Shown in pieces: positions 33,885-43,516 of a stretch of 53,514 nt of DNA; position 1 is the stretch's first letter, and the number at the start of each line of letters is the position of its first letter. The stretch is from Candidatus Poseidonia sp. (lineage in GTDB: Archaea > Thermoplasmatota > Poseidoniia > Poseidoniales > Poseidoniaceae), in the NCBI GenBank assembly GCA_022426155.1, contig JAKMEE010000038.1, positions 1 to 53,514 of the forward strand. Reading direction: 5' to 3'. Position numbers and translations under genes: made by a program. The notes beneath the pieces are model-generated. The model was not told the DNA's origin. It made no database searches and saw only the letters and a program-made list of their open reading frames with translations.

Positions 33885-35225
33885 TCAGGAATCTGTGACC
33901 AATGATCGTAGGCAGTCAAGTACCGTTGGTAGCGTTGCATCAGTGACAAAGAAGGGATCGATATCGGGCAATCTTGCAGCACAAGCCCCGAGGCCTCTTA
34001 GAGCGGTAAAGAGAACTTCCATCTTTGGGGCGTGTGGTACACCTGCCATATTCGGTAAATCATCAATGTGGAGGAGCAGGTGATCCCGACTCATCAAATC
34101 CGCCGCCTCTGCAATGAACCGGACGCTTCGCCGTAATTCACGCTGGGCGTACTCTTGGTCCCCCTCACTCCACTCAAGTCCTGAACTTGTCGCCTGCTGA
34201 ATGCCTTCAGTACTTGGTGAACATAGCTCAAGGGCGCGTTCTTCGGTCAACCGACCAGCAATATCCCGGTCCCACAGAGGTCCAATCCACATCGGCCCAC
34301 TACCGCGCTCCACTTCTTCTGGGGTTGGGTGTTGGACAAAGCGATAGGCGCCAGACCTTTCTCGAATTCTCCACCCCATCCAATCCAACACCTCGGAAGC
34401 ACTTTCTTTGCTGCGACGAATTTTCACACTGACACGAACATGGTGTCCGTCAAAGAGTGCCAAAACTGGTTCGACCACCCGATCGTGCCGTGCTGCAGTG
34501 GTGGCCACAAGGCCCAATAGCACACGAACAGCATCATCATGTGCGTAGGTGTCAACAATTCCTTTGGCCCCATACCTCCGTCGTTGAGATGAAGCGCTTG
34601 ACCCTGTAAGGGCTGCTGTATCGGTAGCCGTAACCTCAAGAAATCCAATTCGTGAGAGGCCTTGTATGGCAGCATCCAAGAAATTCACTGGAGAACCAAA
34701 CGGATCGAGGTCAATCCACTGATAGGCCGCCTCCATGAGTGCAATCCGAGCATCGTTTTTCATGATGAAAATACCGTTTTCCATGACTCCTTGAGGAGGC
34801 CGTTCGTATCGATCATCCTCCAATGCATGTCCGACCGCAATTACTGGAGGGAACAAAGTGTGGGATGTTTTCAACCAATCAAGGGCAAAATCATCAAGAT
34901 CGTTGGCCGTGATTCTCAGCCTCTGTTGCACTTGATTCGGAATTTCATTTCGCCATCGTCGAACCCTCACTCCAGTTGCACACAGGGCGTCAAGGGCGCG
35001 CAAATCATGTCCATCTTTGACCAACCAATGATGTTCCAATGCATCAGCTAGTAAGAGTACAGACCGAGTTCGTGCCGGGGCCATGGCAGGATTCAGGAAA
35101 CCCGGGCCAGTCCGTTTAGCAGGACCTCTTGGCATGTGAGTTGGGCGAGGCTGGTCTGCGCGTAATTGCACCACAGTCTTTCCTTCCAGCCACAAGTGAC
35201 CTGGTTGGCGTGGGGCATCAGCCAT
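33885..35225 (-). CDS. trm1: tRNA (guanine26-N2)-dimethyltransferase (Trm1)
   Basis: It methylates G26 of tRNA twice using S-adenosylmethionine. Diagnostic segments are FLNPAMAPARTRSVLLLADA, ALDALCATGVRVRRWRNEI (the SAM-binding region), ITANDLDD, YQWIDLDPFGSPVNFLDAA and FLEVTATDTAALTGS. The 446-residue length fits archaeal Trm1. It follows purM by 49 bases on the minus strand. The C-terminus is shorter and less Cys-rich than some homologues, which carry an extra zinc site. Confidence 0.95.
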   Translation of the reverse strand: MADAPRQPGHLWLEGKTVVQLRADQPRPTHMPRGPAKRTGPGFLNPAMAPARTRSVLLLADALEHHWLVKDGHDLRALDALCATGVRVRRWRNEIPNQVQQRLRITANDLDDFALDWLKTSHTLFPPVIAVGHALEDDRYERPPQGVMENGIFIMKNDARIALMEAAYQWIDLDPFGSPVNFLDAAIQGLSRIGFLEVTATDTAALTGSSASSQRRRYGAKGIVDTYAHDDAVRVLLGLVATTAARHDRVVEPVLALFDGHHVRVSVKIRRSKESASEVLDWMGWRIRERSGAYRFVQHPTPEEVERGSGPMWIGPLWDRDIAGRLTEERALELCSPSTEGIQQATSSGLEWSEGDQEYAQRELRRSVRFIAEAADLMSRDHLLLHIDDLPNMAGVPHAPKMEVLFTALRGLGACAARLPDIDPFFVTDATLPTVLDCLRSLVTDS

Positions 35226-35274
35226 GGTTGGGCGAGGAACCTCTCCCTCAAGACCGCACCGATGGAAGACTTGG

Positions 35275-36387
35275 TTAGTAATGAGAAAATTCGACGCCTT
35301 CGGTGGCGTGAGTTACTTTGTGACCATCGTTCGTGACAGTGCCAACAACCGCTGTTCCAGGCATTCGTTCTTTGAGCCAATTCAACATGTTAGTGGCTTG
35401 TCGAGATTCAACAGCGAGGACCATGCCCATGCCCATGTTGAACGTTCGGTACATCTCTCGAGTCTCCACCCCTCCGGCCCGTTGCAGCCATTGAAATTCG
35501 GGCAGAACTGGCAGTGGGGAGGTGATGGCCCAGCCTAGCGTTTCGTGAAGTCGGAGTAAATTTGACAATCCTCCACCAGTGATGTGGCAGATTCCATGAA
35601 TGTCTTTGATGGAGAACGACGCATCACCGCGCGCTTCATTCAGCAAATCCACCACGGGGTCACAATAGATTCTGGTTGGATTGAGCACCACTTCTCCAAA
35701 GGTCGCTTCTCCTTCTGTCCAACGTTCGAGTGATCGGTGTGGGTGCTCAGGATCAAAGGGGGCAGGGTCGGTATATTCAACACCCGCATGCTCGACAATT
35801 TTCCGAACCAATGAATATCCGTTCGAGTGAATTCCTGAGGCTGGTAAACCGATGAGCACGTCCCCCTCTTTGAGATTCTCACCTGTGATGGCTTCTCCTT
35901 TTGGCAACCATCCCAGTGCAGTCCCCGAAAGGTCCAGTTCGGTAACGATGCCTGGTAATGAAGCGGTTTCACCCCCCGCAAGAGTTACACGCGCCCGCTT
36001 GCAAGCTTCAGCAAGTGATGCCCCAAGAGCAGCGTGGACTGCAGGGTCGGGTTTTGGGACAGCCACATAATCGACAAAGGCGATGGGTTCGGCCCCAACA
36101 CACAAGAGGTCGTTGACGTTCATTGCCATGCAATCAATGCCAACTCCACCCCATTGGCCAAGACTCGTTGCGATGGATAATTTGCTTCCAACACCATCGG
36201 TAGCAAGAGCGAGCAGATTCTCTCCGAATTCGATCAACCCTCCAAAGCCACCGGGCAAATCCACGGGGGCTCCAGGACTGCCAGCAGGGCGAACACTGCG
36301 ACTGAGTGCCCCGATGAGTGAGGCTACGGCCGACCCTTCCAAATCGATGTCTACGCCCGCACTGGCATAATCCATGGGTTCGTCCAT
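35275..36387 (-). CDS. purM: Phosphoribosylformylglycinamidine cyclo-ligase (PurM, AIR synthetase)
   Basis: It makes aminoimidazole ribotide from FGAM with ATP in purine synthesis. Hallmarks are YASAGVDIDLEG at the N-terminus, LATDGVGSKLSIA, GIDCMAMNVNDLLCVGAEP, LAGGETASLPGI, GLPASGIHSNGYSLVR, HITGGGLSNL and FNMGMGMVL. ATG 36387 has ggaaggg just upstream and gives about 370 residues; GTG 36432 would add 15 residues and ATG 36375 would remove four. It lies between an esterase gene and trm1, all minus strand. Confidence 0.95.
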   Translation of the reverse strand: MDEPMDYASAGVDIDLEGSAVASLIGALSRSVRPAGSPGAPVDLPGGFGGLIEFGENLLALATDGVGSKLSIATSLGQWGGVGIDCMAMNVNDLLCVGAEPIAFVDYVAVPKPDPAVHAALGASLAEACKRARVTLAGGETASLPGIVTELDLSGTALGWLPKGEAITGENLKEGDVLIGLPASGIHSNGYSLVRKIVEHAGVEYTDPAPFDPEHPHRSLERWTEGEATFGEVVLNPTRIYCDPVVDLLNEARGDASFSIKDIHGICHITGGGLSNLLRLHETLGWAITSPLPVLPEFQWLQRAGGVETREMYRTFNMGMGMVLAVESRQATNMLNWLKERMPGTAVVGTVTNDGHKVTHATEGVEFSHY

Positions 36388-36444
36388 ATCCCTTCCACAG
36401 AGCGGCGTCTCAAGAACAAACCGCTTCGCCACTGTGTCGAAAAA

Positions 36445-37467
36445 TCACCAAAGTGCGTCTGATAGCAAGGGCAACGAGACATCTAATCGATGGTCAATGC
36501 CACTGTGTGTGCCATCAAATTCTTCATAATGGTGTTTAATTCCCAGGGCGGCCATCGCTATAATAAGACGACGAGTTCCGTAATGAATGTGATATTGGTC
36601 ACGGCCACCAACATCCACGAAACAGAGTGATAATTGTTTCAATGCGTCGCCGTGCTCATTGATCATGAACAAAGGGTCAAACTTTAACCATCGGTTCCAT
36701 GCAACATTATCCAATTCACATGTGGAAAAATCCACTGGGATTTGAACGCCTCGTTGATGAGTTATATCTTGTTCTCTCGGATCGTAAGATGCACACAAAG
36801 CGCACATCATCATCGTATGAAAGTCAGCAGAGCGGAGGGATGGAGACGAAGCCAGATGATCGAGATAATTCTCGGCACTACCGTATGGTGCAATGTGCGT
36901 GACAGCCTCCGCCCAAGAACCCCGATACATCAAATCAAATCCAACATCACCAGAATGTGTTGCAATCGCTTGCCAAGCATCCGGGCGAAGCATGGCGTTG
37001 ACCATGGCGCCGTATCCCCCCGAAGATTTCCCGACCAATGCGAAACGTTCGTTGGTAGCATAACGGTTCATGACATGAATTCGTAAGTCATCGGCAAGCC
37101 ATGTCGACCAATTTCCTGTGATAGGTGAATCGACGTATTGGTTCCCTCCCAAAGATGTGAAGGTATCTGGCATCACCAAGATGACAGGCCGCATCAAACC
37201 GCTTGCTACCAAGCGTTCATGCCGCTGAGGGAGTGTTTCACCGAAAGCCTTCCAACCCGCTCGTTGCGGTCCACTCGATGTAAATGGGGCAAGGTAAACG
37301 ATGACGGGCAAGTGCTGACCTTCTTGGATAGCTGCAACTCCTTCCGGAGCGAGGTGAACCAGCACCTCTCGTTCAAGAGGGTCTCCAAGACGGTTTTCTA
37401 AGAAGGTTGATTCAAACGACCAACGTTCAATTTGACCGCGAACGGGCTCAAATGCGTGGTTCGGCAT
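36445..37467 (-). CDS. Alpha/beta-hydrolase, esterase D-like
   Basis: The 340-residue product has the nucleophile elbow GKSSGGYG with Ser148, an acid in DVGGRDQYHIHYG and a His in DGTHSGIDHR, the usual Ser-Asp-His triad. LPVIVYLAPF, VILVMPDTFTS and the long cap region fit the esterase D / S-formylglutathione-hydrolase-like group. Substrate unknown. It has no signal peptide. It is the first gene of the minus-strand run to trm1 and diverges from mcm. Confidence 0.85.
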   Translation of the reverse strand: MPNHAFEPVRGQIERWSFESTFLENRLGDPLEREVLVHLAPEGVAAIQEGQHLPVIVYLAPFTSSGPQRAGWKAFGETLPQRHERLVASGLMRPVILVMPDTFTSLGGNQYVDSPITGNWSTWLADDLRIHVMNRYATNERFALVGKSSGGYGAMVNAMLRPDAWQAIATHSGDVGFDLMYRGSWAEAVTHIAPYGSAENYLDHLASSPSLRSADFHTMMMCALCASYDPREQDITHQRGVQIPVDFSTCELDNVAWNRWLKFDPLFMINEHGDALKQLSLCFVDVGGRDQYHIHYGTRRLIIAMAALGIKHHYEEFDGTHSGIDHRLDVSLPLLSDALW

Positions 37468-37654
37468 GGGCTATCACAGGGGCTGGGGCTTCATGGGTTC
37501 TGCGGTTTCGGCCATCTTCCAATGGACGCAACATTTGAGTGAAAAAAGAGTCATGCGCTCCCTTCATTCTCCAGTGGAAATGAGGGGGTGCTCAAGTTCT
37601 CAAGTTAACACTAATAACCAGTGGTGGGAATCAAAAATTCCGCGTGGGGAAATC

Positions 37655-39781
37655 ATGACATCCATTCAAGAATTTGACCTCCCCGCCCGATGGACTTCAC
37701 TCATCCAAGACAACTTCTCTGAAGCGGTTCACAATCTGGCTCAAATGTGGCCCGATGAACAATCGCTTCTGGTTTCGTTCCGAGTCATTGAAGGGTATGA
37801 TCACGATTTTGCTCAAGATTTGTTAGCCAATCCAGAGCATCATTTTCTTGCAGCAAATCAGGCTCTTCGCCAATTCTTGCTTGATGCAGGCCACGGTAAC
37901 ATCTTGCCGTTTGTTCGTATTGAACATTTGCCAAGTGACCAAGTTCGCACCGTCTCACAACTCCGAGCGGATGACATTGGCTTGATGGTTGCCCTAGACG
38001 CAGTTACCACGAAAATTTCAGGGGTCCGTCCTCGTCTATACTCTGCGGTCTTCGAATGCATAGCTTGTGGCCACACCATGCAAATCAATCAACCCAATGA
38101 ACAGGAACTGATCGAACCTTTGGAGTGTTCCCAAATCGATGGTGGCTGCGGCCGGCCCAAACGGCAGACACGTTTCCAATTGCGTCAGCAAGACTCCCAC
38201 CTCATCAATTCCCAATTCATTGAACTCCAAGAATTACCAGAACAAATGAAGGGCGGCATTCAACCCGAACGCATCATTTGCATCGGAGAACAAGACCTCG
38301 CAGGTAAATTAAATCCAGGAGACCGCGTGAAAGCCAACGGCGTTTTATTCATCCGTTCTCAAAGAAAAGGAGGTAAAGACACACCTGTGTTTGATATCTT
38401 CTTGCGAATCCATTCACTTGAACGTCAAAACATTCCCCTCGAAGAAATCATCATCACTGAAGAAGAAGAAGTGGAAATTCGTGAAATCGCTCGTCAAGAC
38501 AACGTCTACGACATCCTCACCAACAGCATCGCACCTTCCATTTTTGGCATGACTTATATCAAGAAGTCATTGATGTTACAATTATTTGGCGGTGTTGCAC
38601 GGCTCAATCACGATGGAACTCGTAATCGCGGAGACATCCACATATTGCTCATGGGAGACCCCGGTGTGGCGAAATCCCAACTGCTCAATTACATGGCTTC
38701 CATCTCCCCCCGAGGAAAGTTCACTTCTGGACAGTCAGCTTCAGCGGCTGGGTTGACGGCTGCTGCGGTTCAGGATGCGACGGCAGATGGGCGATGGACG
38801 CTTGAAGCTGGAGCATTGGTTCTGGCCGATCTCGGGTTGGCCGCGATTGACGAATTCGACAAGATGAACACAGCGGACCGTTCCAGTATGCACGAAGCAA
38901 TGGAACAGCAACGGATTTCCATTTCAAAAGCCGGAATTAATGCGAGTCTGAGAACCCGCTGTGCAGTTCTAGCTGCAGCCAACCCCAAATCCGGACGATT
39001 TGAACCTGTTAGCGATGTTCCCTTCACTTCGCAAATTGATTTACCACCTCCCCTCATTTCACGCTTTGACATCATTTGGTTGATCACCGATACGCCCAAC
39101 CTTGACGACGACCGGAAGATTGCAGAACACATCATTGCTAATCGCATTCAAGGCAGCAGTGAGCTACTCGTGAACGAGGGCTCACTACCTGACCCTGCTC
39201 GTCCAACGGCAACAAAGAAGACCCAAGGAAAGAAGGTAGCCGATGGTATACTTTCAAGAGAAATCCTTCGCAAGTTTGTGGCGTATTCCAAACGTAATGT
39301 CCATCCGAAATTGACCGATGAAGCCCGAGAAGCCATTGTCAAATATTACGTTGAAACCAGAGAAAAGGGTGGCGAATCCACGGACAGTGTGGCCATTACT
39401 GCCCGTTCTTTGGAAGCACTTTCTCGCCTTGCGGAAGCCAGTGCACGTATTCGCCTTTCACAAGAAGCCAATTTGGAAGATGCAGAACGAGCCATTCGCC
39501 TGACTAAACTTTGGCGCCATGATTTGATGGGTGATCACTACGATGAAACAACACTGCAATCGGGCAAGAAGTCATCGGTGAGGAATCAAGAAAAGGTCAT
39601 GATTGACATTGTCTCCACCTTGCAAAATGAATCCGGCAACTCTGCCAATCTTCTGAATGTCTTGACAGAGGCAGAACGCAATGACATCAATCGCTCTAAA
39701 GCCGAAGATATCATTGAAAAATTATGCCGGGAAGGGCGAATGATGCGTCCATCTGGGTACGATTCATTGCAAGTGGTTTGA
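37655..39781 (+). CDS. mcm: Minichromosome maintenance (MCM) replicative helicase
   Basis: It unwinds DNA at archaeal replication forks as a hexamer. The N-terminal region has the zinc site FECIACG...LECSQIDGGCG. The AAA+ core has Walker A GDPGVAKSQ (K340), Walker B LAAIDEFDKM, sensor 1 in LAAANPKSGR and the arginine finger region LISRFDIIWL. A winged-helix tail ends the 708-residue chain. The frame extends to 37466, but residues before ATG 37655 are unconserved and gtgggga precedes this ATG. No intein is present. The 187-base gap before it, shared with the divergent esterase gene, holds ctaataac at about 40 bases upstream as a possible TATA element. Confidence 0.97.
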   Translation: MTSIQEFDLPARWTSLIQDNFSEAVHNLAQMWPDEQSLLVSFRVIEGYDHDFAQDLLANPEHHFLAANQALRQFLLDAGHGNILPFVRIEHLPSDQVRTVSQLRADDIGLMVALDAVTTKISGVRPRLYSAVFECIACGHTMQINQPNEQELIEPLECSQIDGGCGRPKRQTRFQLRQQDSHLINSQFIELQELPEQMKGGIQPERIICIGEQDLAGKLNPGDRVKANGVLFIRSQRKGGKDTPVFDIFLRIHSLERQNIPLEEIIITEEEEVEIREIARQDNVYDILTNSIAPSIFGMTYIKKSLMLQLFGGVARLNHDGTRNRGDIHILLMGDPGVAKSQLLNYMASISPRGKFTSGQSASAAGLTAAAVQDATADGRWTLEAGALVLADLGLAAIDEFDKMNTADRSSMHEAMEQQRISISKAGINASLRTRCAVLAAANPKSGRFEPVSDVPFTSQIDLPPPLISRFDIIWLITDTPNLDDDRKIAEHIIANRIQGSSELLVNEGSLPDPARPTATKKTQGKKVADGILSREILRKFVAYSKRNVHPKLTDEAREAIVKYYVETREKGGESTDSVAITARSLEALSRLAEASARIRLSQEANLEDAERAIRLTKLWRHDLMGDHYDETTLQSGKKSSVRNQEKVMIDIVSTLQNESGNSANLLNVLTEAERNDINRSKAEDIIEKLCREGRMMRPSGYDSLQVV

Positions 39782-39828
39782 CCCCATAGGAGGGTGGGGC
39801 TCATGAAGCATGAGCGCTTCGCAGGTTC

Positions 39829-41847
39829 ATGGCGGAGGAACCAGTCGGCGAGGTCGAACGATCCGACCTACTCGAACCTACCCAACTCGGCTTTATGTGC
39901 GGCCTTGAAGTCCACCAGCAACTCGCCACGGGAAAACTCCATTCACGTCAAGATGGGACGTTGTACGACATTACGGTTGAAACACTTCCAGATCATTGGC
40001 CGAAGTATGCTCGTAAATTACGGGCCTCGAGAGGCGAGGGGGGAGCCATTGACATTGCCGCCCGATTTGAAGCCAAACGCAACCGGTCGTTCGTTTACGC
40101 TCAATCCCCGAACGCCGGGCTCATCGAATTGGACGAACAGCCCCCTATGGGGTTGGACGATGATGCCGTTGGGATTTCCTTGACGGTTTCAGCCCTGCTT
40201 CAAGCCAACCCCGTTTCATTGATTCAAACCATGCGTAAAACCGTGGTGGATGGTTCCAACACAAGTGGCTTCCAACGAACTTCGTTGATCGCTACCGACG
40301 GAGTGTTGCAAACAGAGGAAGGCGAAGTCGGTGTTGATGTGCTGTGTTTGGAAGAAGACAGCGCTCGTAAATTAGATACCATCGATGTGCCAGGGGGCCA
40401 GCAAGTACTCTACAACCTCGATCGTCTCGGCCTTCCATTGATTGAAATCGCAACAGCGCCAGACGTACAGACGCCTGAACATGCCCGTTCTACAGCGGTC
40501 GCACTCGGTCGCGTGCTCCGTCAAACACGCCGCGTCCGCCGTGGTCTTGGAAGTATTCGTCAAGACCTGAATGTTTCAATCGCTGCAGGTGATCGAGTCG
40601 AAATCAAAGGATGTCAAGACCTCAATTGGATTCCACGAATCATCCGCCTTGAGATGGCTCGACAACTCCACTTTTACAGACTCGCCAATGACTTACGCTC
40701 TTCGATGAACCTCCCCCCTCTGCCTTCTGATCGCCGCCTTGATGATGCGACGGTTGAAACTGAAGTCACGAAAGCGGTGGCGACCTCTCTCCCATTCAAC
40801 ACCGTTGTTTTGAGCGAGGTATTTTCAGGAACAGAATCGGGAATGGTGAAAGATGCGCTTGGTGAAGGGGCCGTGATGTTGGCTCTCCCTCTTCCAGGCC
40901 TCTTGGGTCATTTAGGTGCCAAGGCGCTGGATTCCGAAGGCGCCCAATTACCTCGATTGGGAAGGGAATTGGCCGGAGCCGCCAAACTCGCCGGAGTCAA
41001 AGGCGTCTTCCATGCCGATGAATTACCCGCCTACGGCATCACTGAACAAGAAGTTGAAGGCGTCCGGAAGACGTTGAAATTGGAAAACGATGACGCCTTT
41101 GTACTGTGTTGCGCACCTCACTGGCAGGCAGAACTCGCACTTGAAGCAGTCCTTATGAGGGCTCGTGTAGCATGGCATAGAATCCCTCAAGAAGTTCGCA
41201 ATGTCGTGGTGAAAAAGGGAGCTCCTGAGGACGGAACAACCTCTCCAATGCGCCCCTTGCCAGGGCGTTCCCGAATGTACCCCGAAACAGATGTCCCTCC
41301 TCTTCAGTTGACTGAATCTCGTTGGCAAACCATCCAAAACAATCTCCCGATGTCGGATGGGGTGCGAGCTGAACGATTGTCGAGCGTTGACATCTCCGCA
41401 GACCAAGCGAGCCAGTTACTGGCAAGGGAATTGGACGATATCTTCTGGGAACATCGTGATAATGTGCCTGCTAAAGGCTGGGCAACACTCTTACTTACCC
41501 ATGACCAAGAAGACCCCAACTTGCTCAAAACAACTCTTCAACTTCGTGAAGAGGGCTTGTTATCTCGTGAACATTTGGAACCCGTCATTGAGGTTTTTTC
41601 AGGACAATCCCCCTCACGAACTGAATTGGAAGAGCATTGCCAATCGCACGGCCTCGCTCCCGCTGATGTCAGCGGTTTGGCCGAGATCATCGATGGCATC
41701 ATCGCCGAGCGAATCGATTTTGTCAAAGAGCGTGGAATGGGAGCCATGGGCCCCTTGATGGGCGTCGTCATGCAAGCAGCAGGCGGCGCAGATGGAAAGG
41801 AAGTTAGCGCACTTCTACGGGTTGCCATTCAATCGGTGATGGAGTGA
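39829..41847 (+). CDS. gatE: Glutamyl-tRNA(Gln) amidotransferase subunit E
   Basis: With GatD it converts Glu-tRNA(Gln) to Gln-tRNA(Gln), the archaeal route to glutaminyl-tRNA. The GLEVHQQL motif, YNLDRLGLPLIEIATAPD, IRQDLNVSI, the AspRS-like GAD insertion in the middle, and the YqeY-like helical C-terminus (AEIIDGIIAERIDFV) identify it. The 672-residue length is normal for GatE and excludes GatB, which is about 480. It follows mcm by 47 bases. GatD is not in this window. Confidence 0.95.
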   Translation: MAEEPVGEVERSDLLEPTQLGFMCGLEVHQQLATGKLHSRQDGTLYDITVETLPDHWPKYARKLRASRGEGGAIDIAARFEAKRNRSFVYAQSPNAGLIELDEQPPMGLDDDAVGISLTVSALLQANPVSLIQTMRKTVVDGSNTSGFQRTSLIATDGVLQTEEGEVGVDVLCLEEDSARKLDTIDVPGGQQVLYNLDRLGLPLIEIATAPDVQTPEHARSTAVALGRVLRQTRRVRRGLGSIRQDLNVSIAAGDRVEIKGCQDLNWIPRIIRLEMARQLHFYRLANDLRSSMNLPPLPSDRRLDDATVETEVTKAVATSLPFNTVVLSEVFSGTESGMVKDALGEGAVMLALPLPGLLGHLGAKALDSEGAQLPRLGRELAGAAKLAGVKGVFHADELPAYGITEQEVEGVRKTLKLENDDAFVLCCAPHWQAELALEAVLMRARVAWHRIPQEVRNVVVKKGAPEDGTTSPMRPLPGRSRMYPETDVPPLQLTESRWQTIQNNLPMSDGVRAERLSSVDISADQASQLLARELDDIFWEHRDNVPAKGWATLLLTHDQEDPNLLKTTLQLREEGLLSREHLEPVIEVFSGQSPSRTELEEHCQSHGLAPADVSGLAEIIDGIIAERIDFVKERGMGAMGPLMGVVMQAAGGADGKEVSALLRVAIQSVME

Positions 41848-41851
41848 GTCG

Positions 41852-43516
41852 ATGCTGGGTCGTGCACTTCTTCCTACAGTATTGGTGCTCCTCTTTTTCT
41901 CTTCAATGCCCTTTGTAGCGGCTTATGACAGCACAGTTGACTTGGAGTGGAGCGCCGATCTTGGAGAGGGCTACATCACCACGTCTCCCCTCGTTGTTGA
42001 CGAATCTGTGTATGTGCGAACCTCTGGATTTTGGGTTGGTGAAGCACGTCCGCAAGTGTTCTCCTTCACCCTTGAAGGTGAAGAGCGTTGGAATCGAACC
42101 AGTCAGACAACAACACAACATGACATGAGCCCGTTGAATTTTATTACCGGAGGAGAGGGACCGTGTGGGTCTTGGCCAGACATGCTTTTGGTCGGATGGG
42201 CGAACGGTGAAGTCGAAGCCATTGAGCCAGACACAGGGGTCATACTATGGAACCGTTCATCGTTGGTTGATGCCTGGGGCATCACAGGGAATATCACCGT
42301 TCAAAACGACCACGCTCTCGTCCCCACCCGAACAGGAATGATGGGACTTTGCTTGGCTGATGGGTCTGTATTGAATGAGCACCAACTTGGCCATGGTTGG
42401 CGGAATGGAGGCGTGCTTGCTGGGGACGCATATTGGCAGGGAGATGAGCATGGATCATTATGGCAAGTGAACCTCAATGGGAGTGTGGTGGAGCACCCAC
42501 TTCTGGAGGGGATGATCCGTCATCCTCCAAGAGCGATCTCGGACTCCTTACTCCTTCATGTTCAACATTCATCCAATAGCAGCATCGTTCTGTTCAATCT
42601 TTCAACCCTTGAATTTGAGGTGATTCTTGTAAGCGGGCCATCCCCCGGAATCCCGGCGCAGCGCGGAGACCACCTCTTCTTCATCGATGGAACATGGATG
42701 ACAGAAATGCAATGTCAAAGCATTTGTGAAGTCATTCAACGCCTACCTGCTACAAGTAACGGGGAAACCTCTTGGAGTCCAAACGGAGACCTTTGGTTCC
42801 CTCGTAATACACAAGAGGGCGGGTGGTACCGCTTGGCATCGGAAGCAACAGAACTTGAGATTTTTTCAACAGCCCTTGATGGATACGGAACCGCAGCTCC
42901 AGAATTTGTTGATGGGTCAAAATCGCAGTTTCTTCTCGGCAACGACGAAGGAGTTCTGATGATGTTTGGAGCGTCCCAACAAAATCTTGGTGAATCATTT
43001 CAGATCGATTGGATGTTGAATTTCATCTCACTCGTGTTCATTATCGTTTTGACCTCGGGAGCCTTTCTTACTTCACGAAGCGATTTGGTGTGGGGTTGGA
43101 GGCTTAGCACCCTTTGTTTTCTTGCAGCGTGTCTGATGGTGACACCAGCGGTTTCCCAGGTTTGGTCGTCTAGTTTGACACCAGAAACCCCAGAGAGCAC
43201 CTCAGATACCTGGAATGAAGATTGGCCAGATACGTGGCTTGGAACACAAATCGTAGTGTTTGAATTTGAGGCGGGCACTCAGGCTTATGGGGGCTTCGTC
43301 GGCCATGATACTGTGCTTCAATTGACGATGGCTGCAGTAGATGAGGCCGCGATTGATATCAAGACAGAGACAACCGATTTAGGACTCTATGTGGTTGAGA
43401 TAGACGGTCAATCAGGCGGTGGCTGGGAATATTTCATCAACGACCAACGCGCAGTTTTGTCTGCAGACCGCCAATCAGTGGATAGCACCACCGTATTGCA
43501 ATGGCGCCTTGCATAA
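41852..43516 (+). CDS. Membrane-anchored beta-propeller receptor with C-terminal DUF4430-like domain
   Basis: A signal peptide leads into about 340 residues of PQQ-like or WD-like propeller (repeats such as LLVGWANGEVEAIEPDTGVILWN, NLNGSVVEH, GNDEGVLMMFG). Two membrane helices lie at about 390-407 and 419-435. The last 90 residues include GGGWEYFINDQRAVLSADRQ then TTVLQWRLA, the pattern of DUF4430, the transcobalamin-like C-terminal fold. The gene is four bases after gatE and overlaps the ECF gene by 16 bases. With that partner it may capture corrinoids at the cell surface. This function is inferred from the domain pairing. Which parts face outside should be checked. Confidence 0.82.
   Translation: MLGRALLPTVLVLLFFSSMPFVAAYDSTVDLEWSADLGEGYITTSPLVVDESVYVRTSGFWVGEARPQVFSFTLEGEERWNRTSQTTTQHDMSPLNFITGGEGPCGSWPDMLLVGWANGEVEAIEPDTGVILWNRSSLVDAWGITGNITVQNDHALVPTRTGMMGLCLADGSVLNEHQLGHGWRNGGVLAGDAYWQGDEHGSLWQVNLNGSVVEHPLLEGMIRHPPRAISDSLLLHVQHSSNSSIVLFNLSTLEFEVILVSGPSPGIPAQRGDHLFFIDGTWMTEMQCQSICEVIQRLPATSNGETSWSPNGDLWFPRNTQEGGWYRLASEATELEIFSTALDGYGTAAPEFVDGSKSQFLLGNDEGVLMMFGASQQNLGESFQIDWMLNFISLVFIIVLTSGAFLTSRSDLVWGWRLSTLCFLAACLMVTPAVSQVWSSSLTPETPESTSDTWNEDWPDTWLGTQIVVFEFEAGTQAYGGFVGHDTVLQLTMAAVDEAAIDIKTETTDLGLYVVEIDGQSGGGWEYFINDQRAVLSADRQSVDSTTVLQWRLA

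Noticed and set aside
37466-37654. Extended N-terminus of MCM
   Set aside because: The residues do not fit the family and a ribosome binding site precedes ATG 37655.
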